Positions 27,480 through 35,929 of a stretch of 64,000 nt of DNA are shown here, piece by piece. Position 1 is the first letter of the stretch; each line of letters starts with the position of its first letter. The notes below the pieces were generated by a model. That model saw nothing but the letters and a program-made list of their open reading frames with translations, ran no database searches and was not told the origin of the DNA. The stretch covers positions 186,001 to 250,000 of the forward strand of contig SAPZ01000005.1 of NCBI GenBank assembly GCA_004020875.1. The letters run 5' to 3'. The translations under genes were made by a program, and so were the position numbers. Source of the DNA: Mesorhizobium sp. GTDB taxonomy: Bacteria; Pseudomonadota; Alphaproteobacteria; Rhizobiales; Rhizobiaceae.

Positions 27480-27572
27480 GGAGGATGTTGGCGACAAACC
27501 GGCTCTCCGCTGTTCCGTCCGGATTTTCCGCTGCGACAGCTAGCAGGAAAACCGTGGCTGTTCCAACTATTT

Positions 27573-27588
27573 ATCTGACAAATCAGAT
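27573..27588. promoter_or_regulatory. Candidate FadR/GntR operator
   Basis: Perfect inverted repeat ATCTGA (27573-27578), spacer CAAA, TCAGAT (27583-27588), between the divergent idnD-like gene and the FadR-type regulator gene. Size and position fit a GntR-family FCD repressor site. Inference only. Confidence 0.5.
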
Positions 27589-27671
27589 GATATGGACAGC
27601 CACTGGTTCGGTGAGGTATCAACCTGACCGTTCATCACTGGGCTGGCAGACTCTGAAAAGGGCCGGGACAA

Positions 27672-28388
27672 ATGGCAGGCAACCAGACCTCGTCGGTGAC
27701 GGACGAGATAGCCAACATCCTCGGTCGCGAGATTCTCGGCGGGCTGTTTCCGCCCGGCTCGACCTTGATTGGCGAGGAGGAGATCTGCGCCCGCTTCGGC
27801 GCCAGCCGCAGCGCCGCCCGCGAAGCGGTGAAGATCCTGTGGGCCAAGGGCCTGCTGGTCACCCGCCCGCGACGCGGCTCGCGCATCCGCCCGCTGAAGG
27901 ACTGGAATTTCTTGGACCCCTCGGTCCTGGGTTGGCTGCGCGCCAGCGCGACACCGCGCCACTTCATCATCGAGCTTCTGGAGGTGCGCCTGGGCTTCGA
28001 ATGCGAGGCGGCGGCACTCGCCGCGGGCCGCAATAAAGCAGACGAGATCGCGGCCATCCGCGAGGCCTTCGAGGCGATGCGCGCCGCGTCCTCCGGCCAG
28101 GGCGATCCGGTCTTGTCGGACGCCGCTTTCCATGAAGCCGTGCTTGCCGCCGCCGGCAACCGCTTCTTCCTGCCGCTTTCGGCGCTGATCCACACGGCGC
28201 TGCAATATAGCGTGCCGACCACCAACGCGCTGTTCGGTCACCCGGTGGGCGATCTCGACGCGCATGGCAAGGTGCTGAGGGCGATCGAGGCCGGCGACTC
28301 GGCAAGAGCCCGCAAGGCCATGCACGACATGCTGAGCGAGGTGCTCGCCCGCGTGCGCACGGCCGTTGAACTCACTGGTGCCGGCTGA
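27672..28388 (+). CDS. FadR/GntR-family transcriptional regulator (FCD type)
   Basis: 238 aa. N-terminal winged helix ([26 protein letters not shown], then RRGSRI), C-terminal all-helical FCD domain with metal-binding candidates ([14 protein letters not shown] and [10 protein letters not shown]). Such regulators bind sugar acids. Divergent to the idnD/idnO-like pair, so it probably represses that pair until a sugar acid is present. Effector not identifiable from sequence. Confidence 0.85.
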   Translation: MAGNQTSSVTDEIANILGREILGGLFPPGSTLIGEEEICARFGASRSAAREAVKILWAKGLLVTRPRRGSRIRPLKDWNFLDPSVLGWLRASATPRHFIIELLEVRLGFECEAAALAAGRNKADEIAAIREAFEAMRAASSGQGDPVLSDAAFHEAVLAAAGNRFFLPLSALIHTALQYSVPTTNALFGHPVGDLDAHGKVLRAIEAGDSARARKAMHDMLSEVLARVRTAVELTGAG

Positions 28389-28563
28389 ATCGTCCAGGCC
28401 CAAGCTGCACCGCTGCGATCGCCGGCGGCCTCATCGTCTCGCAATTGCTGACGCTCTACACAACGCCGGTCGTCTACCTCTACTTGGATCGGCTGAGCGC
28501 GCGCAGGTCATCACCTCGGTTCGCCCCGGCGGAGTAATTGGTAATCGCTCCTGGGCTGGCCGA

Positions 28564-29340
28564 CTACTCGCCCGTGATGCGCCGATGTACCCGCTCCAGG
28601 CTCTCCGCGAAGGCCTCGAACGTGCCCCGCTCGGTCATCTCGCGCAGCACCTGCTCGTTGATGCCGCCGCGCGTCGCATAATCCTGCGCAAGATGCATGA
28701 AATCTTCGTCCGGCGCCGTATCCGGCGCATCGGCCAGCGCCTTGTAGATGCTGGTGATGTAGTCGCGGGCCTTGTCGCGCGGCACACCCTGACTGCTCAC
28801 CCAGGCGTGGATCGTGTCGAGATATCTGAAATAGCCGGCATAGGTGGCGGTGACGACGCTGAGCGCGTCGAACTCGCTCTGGTCCTCGACCTCGATCACC
28901 CCGCCCAACCTGCCGAAGAACGTCGCCACGATCGGGTCCGGCGGACAGATGATCGTAGAGCCTTGCCGGCGGGCGATCATTGGCATCGGCAGGGCCTTGC
29001 CGACTTGCGCCGCCGGCGCCACGAGGCCGGCAATCTCCTCACGCGGTATCGTCGCGATCAGGCTGACGACGTGATGATCCGGCCGGAATCGCAGTTCCTT
29101 CAGCACCTCGCGCGCGATCTGCGGCCGCACCGCCAGCATAACCGTGTCGCACTGGTCGAGCACGGCCTGATTGTCGGCGGCAATGCGCACATCCCGGTAG
29201 CGCGCGGCAAGTCCCGCAGCGATCGCCTCATTGCGCGGCGAGATCACCACCGGGGTCGTCTCACCCGGCAGCGATTTCAACCCGGTGACGATGGCCGAGC
29301 TCAGCGCGCCCGTGCCGACGAAGCCAAGTTTCATGGACAT
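28564..29340 (-). CDS. proC: Pyrroline-5-carboxylate reductase
   Basis: 258 aa, NAD(P)-dependent enzyme of the ProC family. GFVGTGALSSAIVTG is the Rossmann loop; the C-terminal helical domain includes YATRGGINEQVLREM. It makes proline in the cytoplasm, though the C-terminus is more divergent than in ProC of enteric bacteria, so a ProC paralogue with another substrate is possible. An AAGGGG site precedes the ATG; the second ATG six bases later is also possible. Confidence 0.75.
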   Translation of the reverse strand: MSMKLGFVGTGALSSAIVTGLKSLPGETTPVVISPRNEAIAAGLAARYRDVRIAADNQAVLDQCDTVMLAVRPQIAREVLKELRFRPDHHVVSLIATIPREEIAGLVAPAAQVGKALPMPMIARRQGSTIICPPDPIVATFFGRLGGVIEVEDQSEFDALSVVTATYAGYFRYLDTIHAWVSSQGVPRDKARDYITSIYKALADAPDTAPDEDFMHLAQDYATRGGINEQVLREMTERGTFEAFAESLERVHRRITGE

Positions 29341-29473
29341 TCTGCCCCTTGTTTCGGATTGCCGTCGACAATAGCGACGGCTTCTTCTTCGGCAAGGGGA
29401 GCGGATGGCCGCAACTAGGGCCCCGAGGCGGTGAGGCCGCGCGCGGGAACTACGGCCTCACCTGAAGTCCCGC

Positions 29474-29764
29474 TTAGCGCTTCGGTCCAAAACCCGGATA
29501 GGGGTTGAGCGGCACGATCGCGGTGACGTCCATCATGCCGGCCTCGATCAGCGGCAGCGTGGCGAGATGGTCGCGCACTTCCTTCTCGTCGGCCGCTTCG
29601 AACATCATGCCGCTGCCGGGAATGTCGCCACGGTTCCAGATCTGGCGCACGGCGCCTTGCACGTACAGCGTCTTTCGCTGCTCGGACTCCGGCGGCAGCA
29701 ACGGCGCGAAATCGGTGTCGCTGAATTTCTGGGTGTTGCGGGTGAGCAGGGCAAAGAACTGCAT
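29474..29764 (-). CDS. YciI/muconolactone isomerase-like small protein
   Basis: 96-aa dimeric alpha+beta-barrel-type protein (MQFFALLTRNTQKFSD). The middle carries QIWNRGDIPGSGMMFEAADEKEV. Relatives include YciI-like and muconolactone-delta-isomerase-like proteins. A strong AAGGAG site precedes ATG 29764. Divergent from a LysR regulator 116 bp away, which may control it. Confidence 0.7.
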   Translation of the reverse strand: MQFFALLTRNTQKFSDTDFAPLLPPESEQRKTLYVQGAVRQIWNRGDIPGSGMMFEAADEKEVRDHLATLPLIEAGMMDVTAIVPLNPYPGFGPKR

Positions 29765-29880
29765 GGCGGTCTCCTTTTGTGGCTGGTTGACGGGAGAGAT
29801 ATCGCGCCGGCTGTCCAGACTGTCCAAGACTGATTAGGATAAAGTTCAGACCTTTGAGGACTTTGAATTGGAGGCGGAAA

Positions 29881-30765
29881 ATGCTCGACCTGCGACAGAT
29901 CAGATATTTCGTCGCCGTCGCCGAAGCCGGCAATGTCGGCCGCGCCGCCGAGCAGTTGCACATCTCGCAATCGCCCTTGAGCCGTCAGATCATGCAGCTC
30001 GAGGAGCAATTGGGCGTCACATTGTTCGAGAGGGCGAAGCAGCGCATCCATCTCAACGCCGAGGGCAGGGCCTTCCTTGCCGAAGCCCGAGCGCTGCTCG
30101 CCAATGCAGCGCGGCTGGAGGAACTCGGCCGCAACCTCGCCAGCGGCGCCACGGGCAGCCTTGCCATCGGCTATGTCGAGGGCGCGGTGCATGCCGGGCT
30201 GATCGCCGCGATGCTGAAGGATTTCCGCCGCGCGCGGCCGGATTTCCACCTGCAACTCAGGAGCCGGCGGACGGCGGCGCAGTTCGAGGATCTGAGGCGG
30301 CGCGTGCTCGACCTTGGTTTCGTCTATTCGCCTGCGCCGGAGGGAGACCCCGATCTTGAAAGCATGCTGGTGCGGCGCGAGCCGTTGGTGCTCGCGATGC
30401 CTGAGGGCGATCCGCTCGTCGGCGCCGCCGGCATCGCGCCCGGCGAGCTCGACGGCCGCGTCTGGATCACCGTCGTGCGCCAGCCCGGCGACACTAACCG
30501 CGCCCAATTCCTCGCGGCCTGCGTCGAATCCGGCTTCATGCCCGACATCGCCTATGAGACCAACGACCCGTTGACCTCGCTCGGCCTGGTCAGCGCCGGC
30601 CTCGGCCTCGCCACTGTTCAGCAGAGCCTGCGAAGCGCGGCACCGCCCGGCGTGATCTTCCGCGACCTGCCCTGGTTCAAACGCAGCGTGTCGATCCATC
30701 TCGCCTGGCGGCGGAATGATCGGCGGACGGTGATTGGTGATTTGAGGAGGGCAGTAGGGGATTAG
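29881..30765 (+). CDS. LysR-family transcriptional regulator
   Basis: 294 aa. N-terminal winged helix-turn-helix (IRYFVAVAEAGNVGRAAEQLHISQSPLSRQIMQLEEQLG) and a C-terminal periplasmic-binding-like effector domain. Probably tetrameric and likely to control the divergent YciI-like gene. GGAGG precedes ATG 29881. The stop codon lies inside a G-rich GGGATTA repeat tract. Confidence 0.9.
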   Translation: MLDLRQIRYFVAVAEAGNVGRAAEQLHISQSPLSRQIMQLEEQLGVTLFERAKQRIHLNAEGRAFLAEARALLANAARLEELGRNLASGATGSLAIGYVEGAVHAGLIAAMLKDFRRARPDFHLQLRSRRTAAQFEDLRRRVLDLGFVYSPAPEGDPDLESMLVRREPLVLAMPEGDPLVGAAGIAPGELDGRVWITVVRQPGDTNRAQFLAACVESGFMPDIAYETNDPLTSLGLVSAGLGLATVQQSLRSAAPPGVIFRDLPWFKRSVSIHLAWRRNDRRTVIGDLRRAVGD

Positions 30766-30866
30766 GGATTAGGGATTAGGGGATTAGGGGATTAGGGAAG
30801 CGCTTCCCGTGCGCCATTTAGAGCGCCCCAAACATACTCCCTTACTCCCTATTCCCTTACTCCCCT
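30757..30866. repeat. Telomere-like GGGATTA tract with inverted C-rich partner
   Basis: Six G-runs separated by ATTA (30757-30797) start within the last codons of the LysR gene. A perfect GGGAAGCGCTTCCC palindrome (30795-30808) follows, then a C-rich tract (30838-30864; TACTCCC units) roughly complementary to the first. The G-strand could form a G-quadruplex, and the whole could fold as a large imperfect hairpin between two convergent genes. Confidence 0.8.
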
Positions 30867-30870
30867 CAAT

Positions 30871-31482
30871 CTACATCTTATCTATCACCGACTGCACGCC
30901 TTCGGTCGGCGCGTCGACGGACGAGCCCGCCACCATGATGGCGGCGACGATCGCTTCCGGATCGGTGACCACCAGCGGCTTCACGCGATGCGCGGTGTGG
31001 ATGAAGCCTTCCTCCGACATGTGCTCTATCAGCGCCAGCATCGGATCCCAGAACCCTTTGACGTTGGCGAAGACGATCGGCTTGCGGTGATGGCCGAGCT
31101 GCGCCCAGGTCATGATCTCGACGATCTCCTCCACCGTGCCGATGCCGCCCGGCAGCGCCACAAAGGCGTCGGATTTTTCGAACATGCTGTGCTTGCGCTC
31201 ATGCATGTTGTCGGTGATCAAGAGTTCATCGAGCTTGTCGAGCGCGGTCTCGGTCGCTTCCCTGTTGATCAGGAAGCGCGGGATGATGCCGGTGACCTTG
31301 CCTCCGGCCTTGAGCGCGCCATCGGCGACGGCGCCCATGATGCCCTTGTTGCCGCCGCCATAGATCAGGCGCAACCCGGATTTGGCAAGCGAGCGGCCAA
31401 GCATGTGGCCGGCTTTCATATAGGCCTCGTCGCGGCCCGGAGACGAGCCGCAATAGACGCAGACGGATCGAATCGTGTTCAT
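30871..31482 (-). CDS. LOG family protein (cytokinin riboside 5'-monophosphate phosphoribohydrolase-like)
   Basis: 203-aa Rossmann-type protein of TIGR00730. The signature PGGIGTVEE is intact, with YGGGNKGIMGAVADGAL upstream. LOG proteins release active cytokinin bases from nucleotides; some members are nucleotide monophosphate nucleosidases. For a plant-associated bacterium cytokinin activation is plausible but not shown. Old annotations as lysine decarboxylase are misleading. Confidence 0.88.
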   Translation of the reverse strand: MNTIRSVCVYCGSSPGRDEAYMKAGHMLGRSLAKSGLRLIYGGGNKGIMGAVADGALKAGGKVTGIIPRFLINREATETALDKLDELLITDNMHERKHSMFEKSDAFVALPGGIGTVEEIVEIMTWAQLGHHRKPIVFANVKGFWDPMLALIEHMSEEGFIHTAHRVKPLVVTDPEAIVAAIMVAGSSVDAPTEGVQSVIDKM

Positions 31483-31517
31483 GACGATGATTGGTGATGG
31501 GGACGGCTGGCTCGGTC

Positions 31518-31538
31518 AAGCCCGCGCACGGGCTTTTT
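31518..31538 (+). terminator. Intrinsic terminator in a divergent intergenic region
   Basis: AAGCCCG (31518-31524), loop CGCA, CGGGCTT (31529-31535), then more T. It points along the plus strand, between the minus-strand LOG gene and the plus-strand LysM gene, where no plus-strand gene ends. It may stop antisense transcripts from LOG or act as an attenuator in the LysM leader. Confidence 0.6.
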
Positions 31539-31601
31539 CTTGTGAGCGTGGAGAAAACACGCTAGACCGGCGTTAGGTGGCTAAGGGGGCAATATAAAGT
31601 T

Positions 31602-33143
31602 ATGGCTATCAATCCTTCTAAGGCGTTTTTGTTCGCGGCGGGCGGCGTGGCCGTCGTCGCGGCAGTCGCCTACGGGTCGGGTGCGCTTGATCCCTACATC
31701 AACACCCAGAAACCGGCGCAGGTCACCGCGCTGCCGCAGACCGGTGCGAAACCGGCTGAATCCTCGAGCACGACCACCGAGGCGCGCGTGCCCCAGGCTC
31801 CCTCAAACACAATGGCCCCGGCCAACACGATGGCGCCGGCCAACAATGCCATGGCTCCCGCCAGCAACGCCATGGCGCCGGCCAACAAGAACGCAACCGC
31901 GCCGGCCGCCCAGGCGCCGGCAGCGGCTGGTCCGACACTGCCGACCTTCGATGTCGTACGCGTCGAGAGCAACGGGTCGATCGTCGTCGCCGGCAGCGCC
32001 GCGCCCAACGCCAAGGTGGAAATCCTGAGTGGCGGTTCGGTGCTCGGTTCGACCGATTCCGGCCCCGACGGCGCCTTCGCCATCGTGCTCGACGATCCGC
32101 TGAAGCCCGGCGATTATACGATCACGCTGCGCCAGACGGTCGGCGGCAATGCCGTCGCCTCGGCCCAGACCGCTGTGGTCTCGGTGCCGCAGAGCCCGAC
32201 CGGGCAGGTGTTGGCCATGGTCGAGGAGCCCGGCAAGGCCTCGCAACTGATCACCGTTCCCGAGGCCGCGACCAAGCCGGCAGCGTCGGCCGCTACCGAC
32301 CAGGCGGCACCGGCAGCCCAGGCCCCCGCAACGACCGCGCCGGCCGCGTCGGATTCAGCCGCAGCGTCGGCCACGACCGCGCCGGCCGCCACGGACCGGG
32401 CAACCGCGCCGGCTGCGGCCGCGGCGGCGGAGCCCAAGATCGCCGTCGAAGCGGTCGAGATCGACGGCAGCAAGATCTTCGTCGCCGGCACGGCCGACCC
32501 GGGCCGCAAGGTGCGCGCCTATGCCGATGCCATCCTGCTCGGCGATGCCAAGACCTCTCCTGACGGGCATTTCCTGATCGAAGCTACGCGCGACATTCCG
32601 GTCGGCAGCTACACCATCCATGTCGACGGATTGGACGATGACGGCGTCAAGGTCGTCGCTCGCGCCGCCGTGCCGTTCGAGCGCGAGCCAGGCGAGTCCG
32701 TCGCCGCTGTCGCCCCTAGCGAGACGAAGGCTGGCGAGGCCAAGCCGGCAGAGACCAAACTCACACAGGTCCAAGGCGCCGGATCCCAGGCCGCGGAAGC
32801 TCCGGCGGCAACGGCCGAAGCGACTAAGCCCACCGAGTCTCCGGCCAAGGTTGCTGAAGCGACGCCGTCGACAGACGTGGCCGAGACGGTCGCGCCGAAG
32901 CTCGAACATGCCGACGGCGCCGTCATCATCCGCCGCAACGACACGCTCTGGCGCATCTCGCGCCGCGTCTATGGCCACGGCACGCGCTTTTCGACCATCT
33001 ACCTTGCCAACAAGGACCAGATCCGCGATCCCGACCGCATCTGGCCCGGCCAGGTGTTCAAGGTGCCGTCCAAGTCCAAGGAAGGCGAGAACGCCGACCT
33101 GAAGGCCATGGGCGAGCAGATGACCGCGCCGAAGGCGGAGTAG
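31602..33143 (+). CDS. Exported LysM protein with Ig-like repeats
   Basis: 513 aa. An N-terminal signal-anchor (KAFLFAAGGVAVVAAVAY), a low-complexity region repeating MAPANN/MAPASN (about residues 65-95), two Ig-like domains (IVVAGSAAPNAKVEIL... and IFVAGTADPGRKVRAY...), separated by Ala/Pro/Thr-rich linkers, and a C-terminal LysM (DTLWRISRRVYGHGTRFSTIYLAN, ending PGQVFKVP). It should bind peptidoglycan in the periplasm. GGGGG lies before the ATG with an AT-rich gap. The linker repeats may vary between strains. Confidence 0.85.
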   Translation: MAINPSKAFLFAAGGVAVVAAVAYGSGALDPYINTQKPAQVTALPQTGAKPAESSSTTTEARVPQAPSNTMAPANTMAPANNAMAPASNAMAPANKNATAPAAQAPAAAGPTLPTFDVVRVESNGSIVVAGSAAPNAKVEILSGGSVLGSTDSGPDGAFAIVLDDPLKPGDYTITLRQTVGGNAVASAQTAVVSVPQSPTGQVLAMVEEPGKASQLITVPEAATKPAASAATDQAAPAAQAPATTAPAASDSAAASATTAPAATDRATAPAAAAAAEPKIAVEAVEIDGSKIFVAGTADPGRKVRAYADAILLGDAKTSPDGHFLIEATRDIPVGSYTIHVDGLDDDGVKVVARAAVPFEREPGESVAAVAPSETKAGEAKPAETKLTQVQGAGSQAAEAPAATAEATKPTESPAKVAEATPSTDVAETVAPKLEHADGAVIIRRNDTLWRISRRVYGHGTRFSTIYLANKDQIRDPDRIWPGQVFKVPSKSKEGENADLKAMGEQMTAPKAE

Positions 33144-33159
33144 AGGTTGGCGAATAGCC

Positions 33160-33184
33160 AATCTCTCCCCCTGTGGGGGAGATT
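33160..33184. repeat. CTCCCC/GGGGAG palindromic repeat
   Basis: TCCCCC (33166-33171), loop TGT, GGGGGA (33175-33180), inside AATCT...GATTAG; a copy of the family described at 11629-11654. It follows the LysM gene stop by about 17 bp and may act as its 3' end. Confidence 0.65.
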
Positions 33185-33245
33185 AGCTTTCTACCCATCC
33201 GCCTAGCTTGCCCTTCCGTCGTCCATCGTCTATCGCCGATGGACG

Positions 33246-33581
33246 ATGATTGAATCCCCTGAAACATGCTGCGCTGACAGCCGCGCCATCGCGCTGCGCC
33301 TTGCGGCGCTCTCGCATCCGGCGCGTATCGAAATCCTGAAACATCTCTCGGCCAGTTCCTGCTGCTCGTGCCGTGAGGTGGTCGACCATCTCGAGCTAGC
33401 CCAATCGACCGTTTCGCAGCACCTGAAGATCCTGGTTGAGGCGGGGCTCGTCCGCTTCGAGGCCGACCGCCAGCGCTCGCGCTACGCGGTCGACCATACC
33501 GCGCTTGCGGGCGTCTGCGCCGCGCTCAACCAACTCGTTGCTTCCTGCTGCCCCGGCAGTTTACCCAAAAGGCAAGACTAG
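33246..33581 (+). CDS. Cys-rich ArsR/SmtB-family regulator
   Basis: 111 aa. Winged helix (VVDHLELAQSTVSQHLKILVEAGLV) with seven cysteines: Cys8-Cys9, Cys39-Cys40 and Cys42 in the alpha-3 metal-site position (SCCSCREVV), and Cys101-Cys102. This pattern suggests metal or thiol sensing. Its TAG shares a base with the GTG start of the ABC exporter gene (33579-33583), so the two are coupled and the regulator very likely controls that exporter. Ligand unknown. Confidence 0.85.
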   Translation: MIESPETCCADSRAIALRLAALSHPARIEILKHLSASSCCSCREVVDHLELAQSTVSQHLKILVEAGLVRFEADRQRSRYAVDHTALAGVCAALNQLVASCCPGSLPKRQD

Positions 33582-35464
33582 TGGCCGAAAAGACCGTATC
33601 CGCCGAAGCCGGCACCTTCACCACGTTGCGCAACCTCTGGCCCTATATGTGGCCGGCCGAGCGCGCCGATCTCAGAGCACGCGTGACCTGGGCAACGCTG
33701 CTTCTGGTCGTCGCCAAGCTCACTTTGGTGGCCGGCCCCTATTTCTTCAAATGGGCGACCGACGCGCTGGCCCACGCTTCCAAGACCCCGCCGCCGCTGC
33801 CGGCCTTTCTGCTGGCGCCGGTGGCGCTGGTCATCGCCTATAACGTGCTGCGCCTGGTCCAGCTCGGCTTCAACCAGTTGCGCGACGCATTGTTTGCCCG
33901 TGTCGGCCAATATGCGGTGCGCCAACTCGCCTACCGCACCTTCGTCCACATGCATCAGCTGTCGCTGCGCTTCCATCTCGAACGCCGCACCGGCGGCCTG
34001 TCGCGCATCATCGAGCGCGGCACCAAAGGCATCGAGACGATCGTGCGTTTCATCATGCTGAACACGGCGCCGACCATCCTCGAATTCGCGCTGACGGCCG
34101 GCATCTTCGCCTTCACCTATGGCTGGAAATATGTGGCGGTCGTCGCCGTCACAGTCTGGCTGTACGTCTGGTTCACGGTCAAGGCCAGCGACTGGCGCAT
34201 CTCGATCCGCCGCGACATGAACGACAGCGACACCGACGCCAACACCAAGGCGATCGACTCCCTGCTCAACTTCGAGACGGTCAAGTATTTCACCAACGAG
34301 CGCATGGAGGCCGAGCGCTTCGACCGCTCCATGGCGCGCTACGAGATCGCCGCGACCAAGACCTGGACCTCGCTCGGCTGGCTGAATTTCGGCCAGGGGC
34401 TCATCTTCGGCCTGGGCACGGTCATCGTCATGTGCATGTCGGCGCTGGAGGTGCAGGCAGGCACTCAGACGGTCGGCGACTTCGTCTTCATCAACGCCAT
34501 GCTGATCCAGCTCTCGGTGCCGCTCAATTTCATCGGCTTCATCTACCGCGAGATCCGGCAGGGCCTGACCGACATCGAGCATATGTTCGACCTGCTCGAT
34601 GTGCCGCAGGAGATCGTCGACAAGCCGGATGCGAAGCCGCTGAAGGTCGGCCCCGGCAAGGTCGAGTTCCGCGACGTGCACTTCTCCTACGATCCGAACC
34701 GCAAGATCCTGAAGGGCGTCTCCTTCGAGGTGCCCGCCGGCAAGACGGTGGCGATCGTCGGCCCCTCAGGCGCCGGCAAGTCGACCATTTCCAGGCTTCT
34801 GTTCCGTTTCTACGACGTGCAGGGTGGCCAGGTGCTGATCGACGGCCAGGATATCCGCGACGTCACGCAGCAGAGCCTGCGCGCCGTGCTCGGCATGGTG
34901 CCGCAGGACACGGTGCTGTTCAACGACACCATCGCCTACAACATCCGTTACGGCCGCGTCGGCGCCAGCGAGGAGGAGGTGCGCAAGGCCGCCGAGCTCG
35001 CCCAAATCGGCCCGTTCATCGACAAGCTGCCCGAAGGCTACAAGTCGATGGTCGGCGAGCGCGGCCTGAAACTGTCGGGTGGCGAGAAGCAGCGCGTGGC
35101 GATCGCCCGCACCATCCTGAAGGCGCCGCCGATCCTGATGCTGGACGAGGCGACCTCGGCGCTGGACACCCAGACGGAGCAGGAGATCCAGGCGGCGCTC
35201 GATCTCGTCAGCAAGGGCCGCACCACCATCGTGATCGCCCACCGCCTGTCGACGGTGATCTCGGCGGACGAGATCATCGTGCTGAAGGACGGCCAGATCG
35301 CCGAGCGCGGCACGCATGCGGTGCTTCTGGCCAAACACGGCCTCTACGCCTCGATGTGGGACCGCCAGCGCGAAGCGACCGAAGCCGAAGAGCGACTGCG
35401 CATCGCGCGGGAAAGCGACGAACTGGGCGTGATCGTGCGCAGAAGGACGGCGGAGGTGAGCTAG
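33581..35464 (+). CDS. Atm1/HMT1-type ABC exporter (fused membrane and ATPase domains)
   Basis: 627 aa, inner-membrane homodimeric exporter. The N-terminal six-helix domain is followed by the ATPase with Walker A GPSGAGKST, signature LSGGEKQR, Walker B ILMLDEATSALD and the His switch IAHRLST. Sequence style fits the Atm1/HMT1/ABCB7 group, which in Alphaproteobacteria exports glutathione-linked metal or sulfur species. GTG start. Coupled to a Cys-rich ArsR-type regulator, consistent with metal or thiol stress. Confidence 0.9.
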   Translation: MAEKTVSAEAGTFTTLRNLWPYMWPAERADLRARVTWATLLLVVAKLTLVAGPYFFKWATDALAHASKTPPPLPAFLLAPVALVIAYNVLRLVQLGFNQLRDALFARVGQYAVRQLAYRTFVHMHQLSLRFHLERRTGGLSRIIERGTKGIETIVRFIMLNTAPTILEFALTAGIFAFTYGWKYVAVVAVTVWLYVWFTVKASDWRISIRRDMNDSDTDANTKAIDSLLNFETVKYFTNERMEAERFDRSMARYEIAATKTWTSLGWLNFGQGLIFGLGTVIVMCMSALEVQAGTQTVGDFVFINAMLIQLSVPLNFIGFIYREIRQGLTDIEHMFDLLDVPQEIVDKPDAKPLKVGPGKVEFRDVHFSYDPNRKILKGVSFEVPAGKTVAIVGPSGAGKSTISRLLFRFYDVQGGQVLIDGQDIRDVTQQSLRAVLGMVPQDTVLFNDTIAYNIRYGRVGASEEEVRKAAELAQIGPFIDKLPEGYKSMVGERGLKLSGGEKQRVAIARTILKAPPILMLDEATSALDTQTEQEIQAALDLVSKGRTTIVIAHRLSTVISADEIIVLKDGQIAERGTHAVLLAKHGLYASMWDRQREATEAEERLRIARESDELGVIVRRRTAEVS

Positions 35465-35587
35465 CGCCGACTTCCCTTCTCCCACAAGGGGTGAAAATTC
35501 CCCCCTTGACCTCAACCTATCTTGAGCTTGCAAACCGTCTCCGAGCCACCTGCCAGGCAAACCCTTCCAAACGGAGATGGACAAGAA

Positions 35588-35929
35588 ATGAGCACCAAAA
35601 ATCACCGCACCGGCAGCGTGTTCCGGGTCGACAAATTCGTCGTGCCGGTCGAAGCGCGCGACGAAATCCTGAGCAAGGTCTTCATGACGCATGAATTGCT
35701 GCGCCAACAGGAAGGCTTCGTGCAGGATTTCCTGCTCGAGCAGTTCTCCGGTCCAGGCGAGTTCAACATCGTCACCATGGTCGAGTGGGAAAGCCAGGAC
35801 GCCGTCGACAGAGTGGTGCCGATCGTGAAGGCCGCGCATGAGCGGATCGCCTTCAGCGCGCAGGACACGATCGCGCGCCTTGGCGTCAAGGCTGACATCG
35901 CCAACTATCAGCGCGTGCCAGAAGCGTAG
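35588..35929 (+). CDS. Antibiotic biosynthesis monooxygenase-like (ABM) protein
   Basis: 113-aa dimeric alpha+beta-barrel protein (VFRVDKFVVPVEARDEILSKV; FVQDFLLEQFSGPGEFNIVTMVEWES). ABM proteins include small oxygenases and heme-degrading enzymes; nothing here decides which. ATG 35588 is preferred because it begins the conserved domain and has GGAGATGGACAAG upstream. Its 3' end overlaps the convergent SMP-30 gene by 22 bp. Confidence 0.72.
   Translation: MSTKNHRTGSVFRVDKFVVPVEARDEILSKVFMTHELLRQQEGFVQDFLLEQFSGPGEFNIVTMVEWESQDAVDRVVPIVKAAHERIAFSAQDTIARLGVKADIANYQRVPEA

Noticed and set aside
34432..35694. 420-aa plus-strand frame
   Set aside because: Frame-shifted copy of the ABC exporter's ATPase DNA; the true frame keeps Walker A, signature and Walker B.
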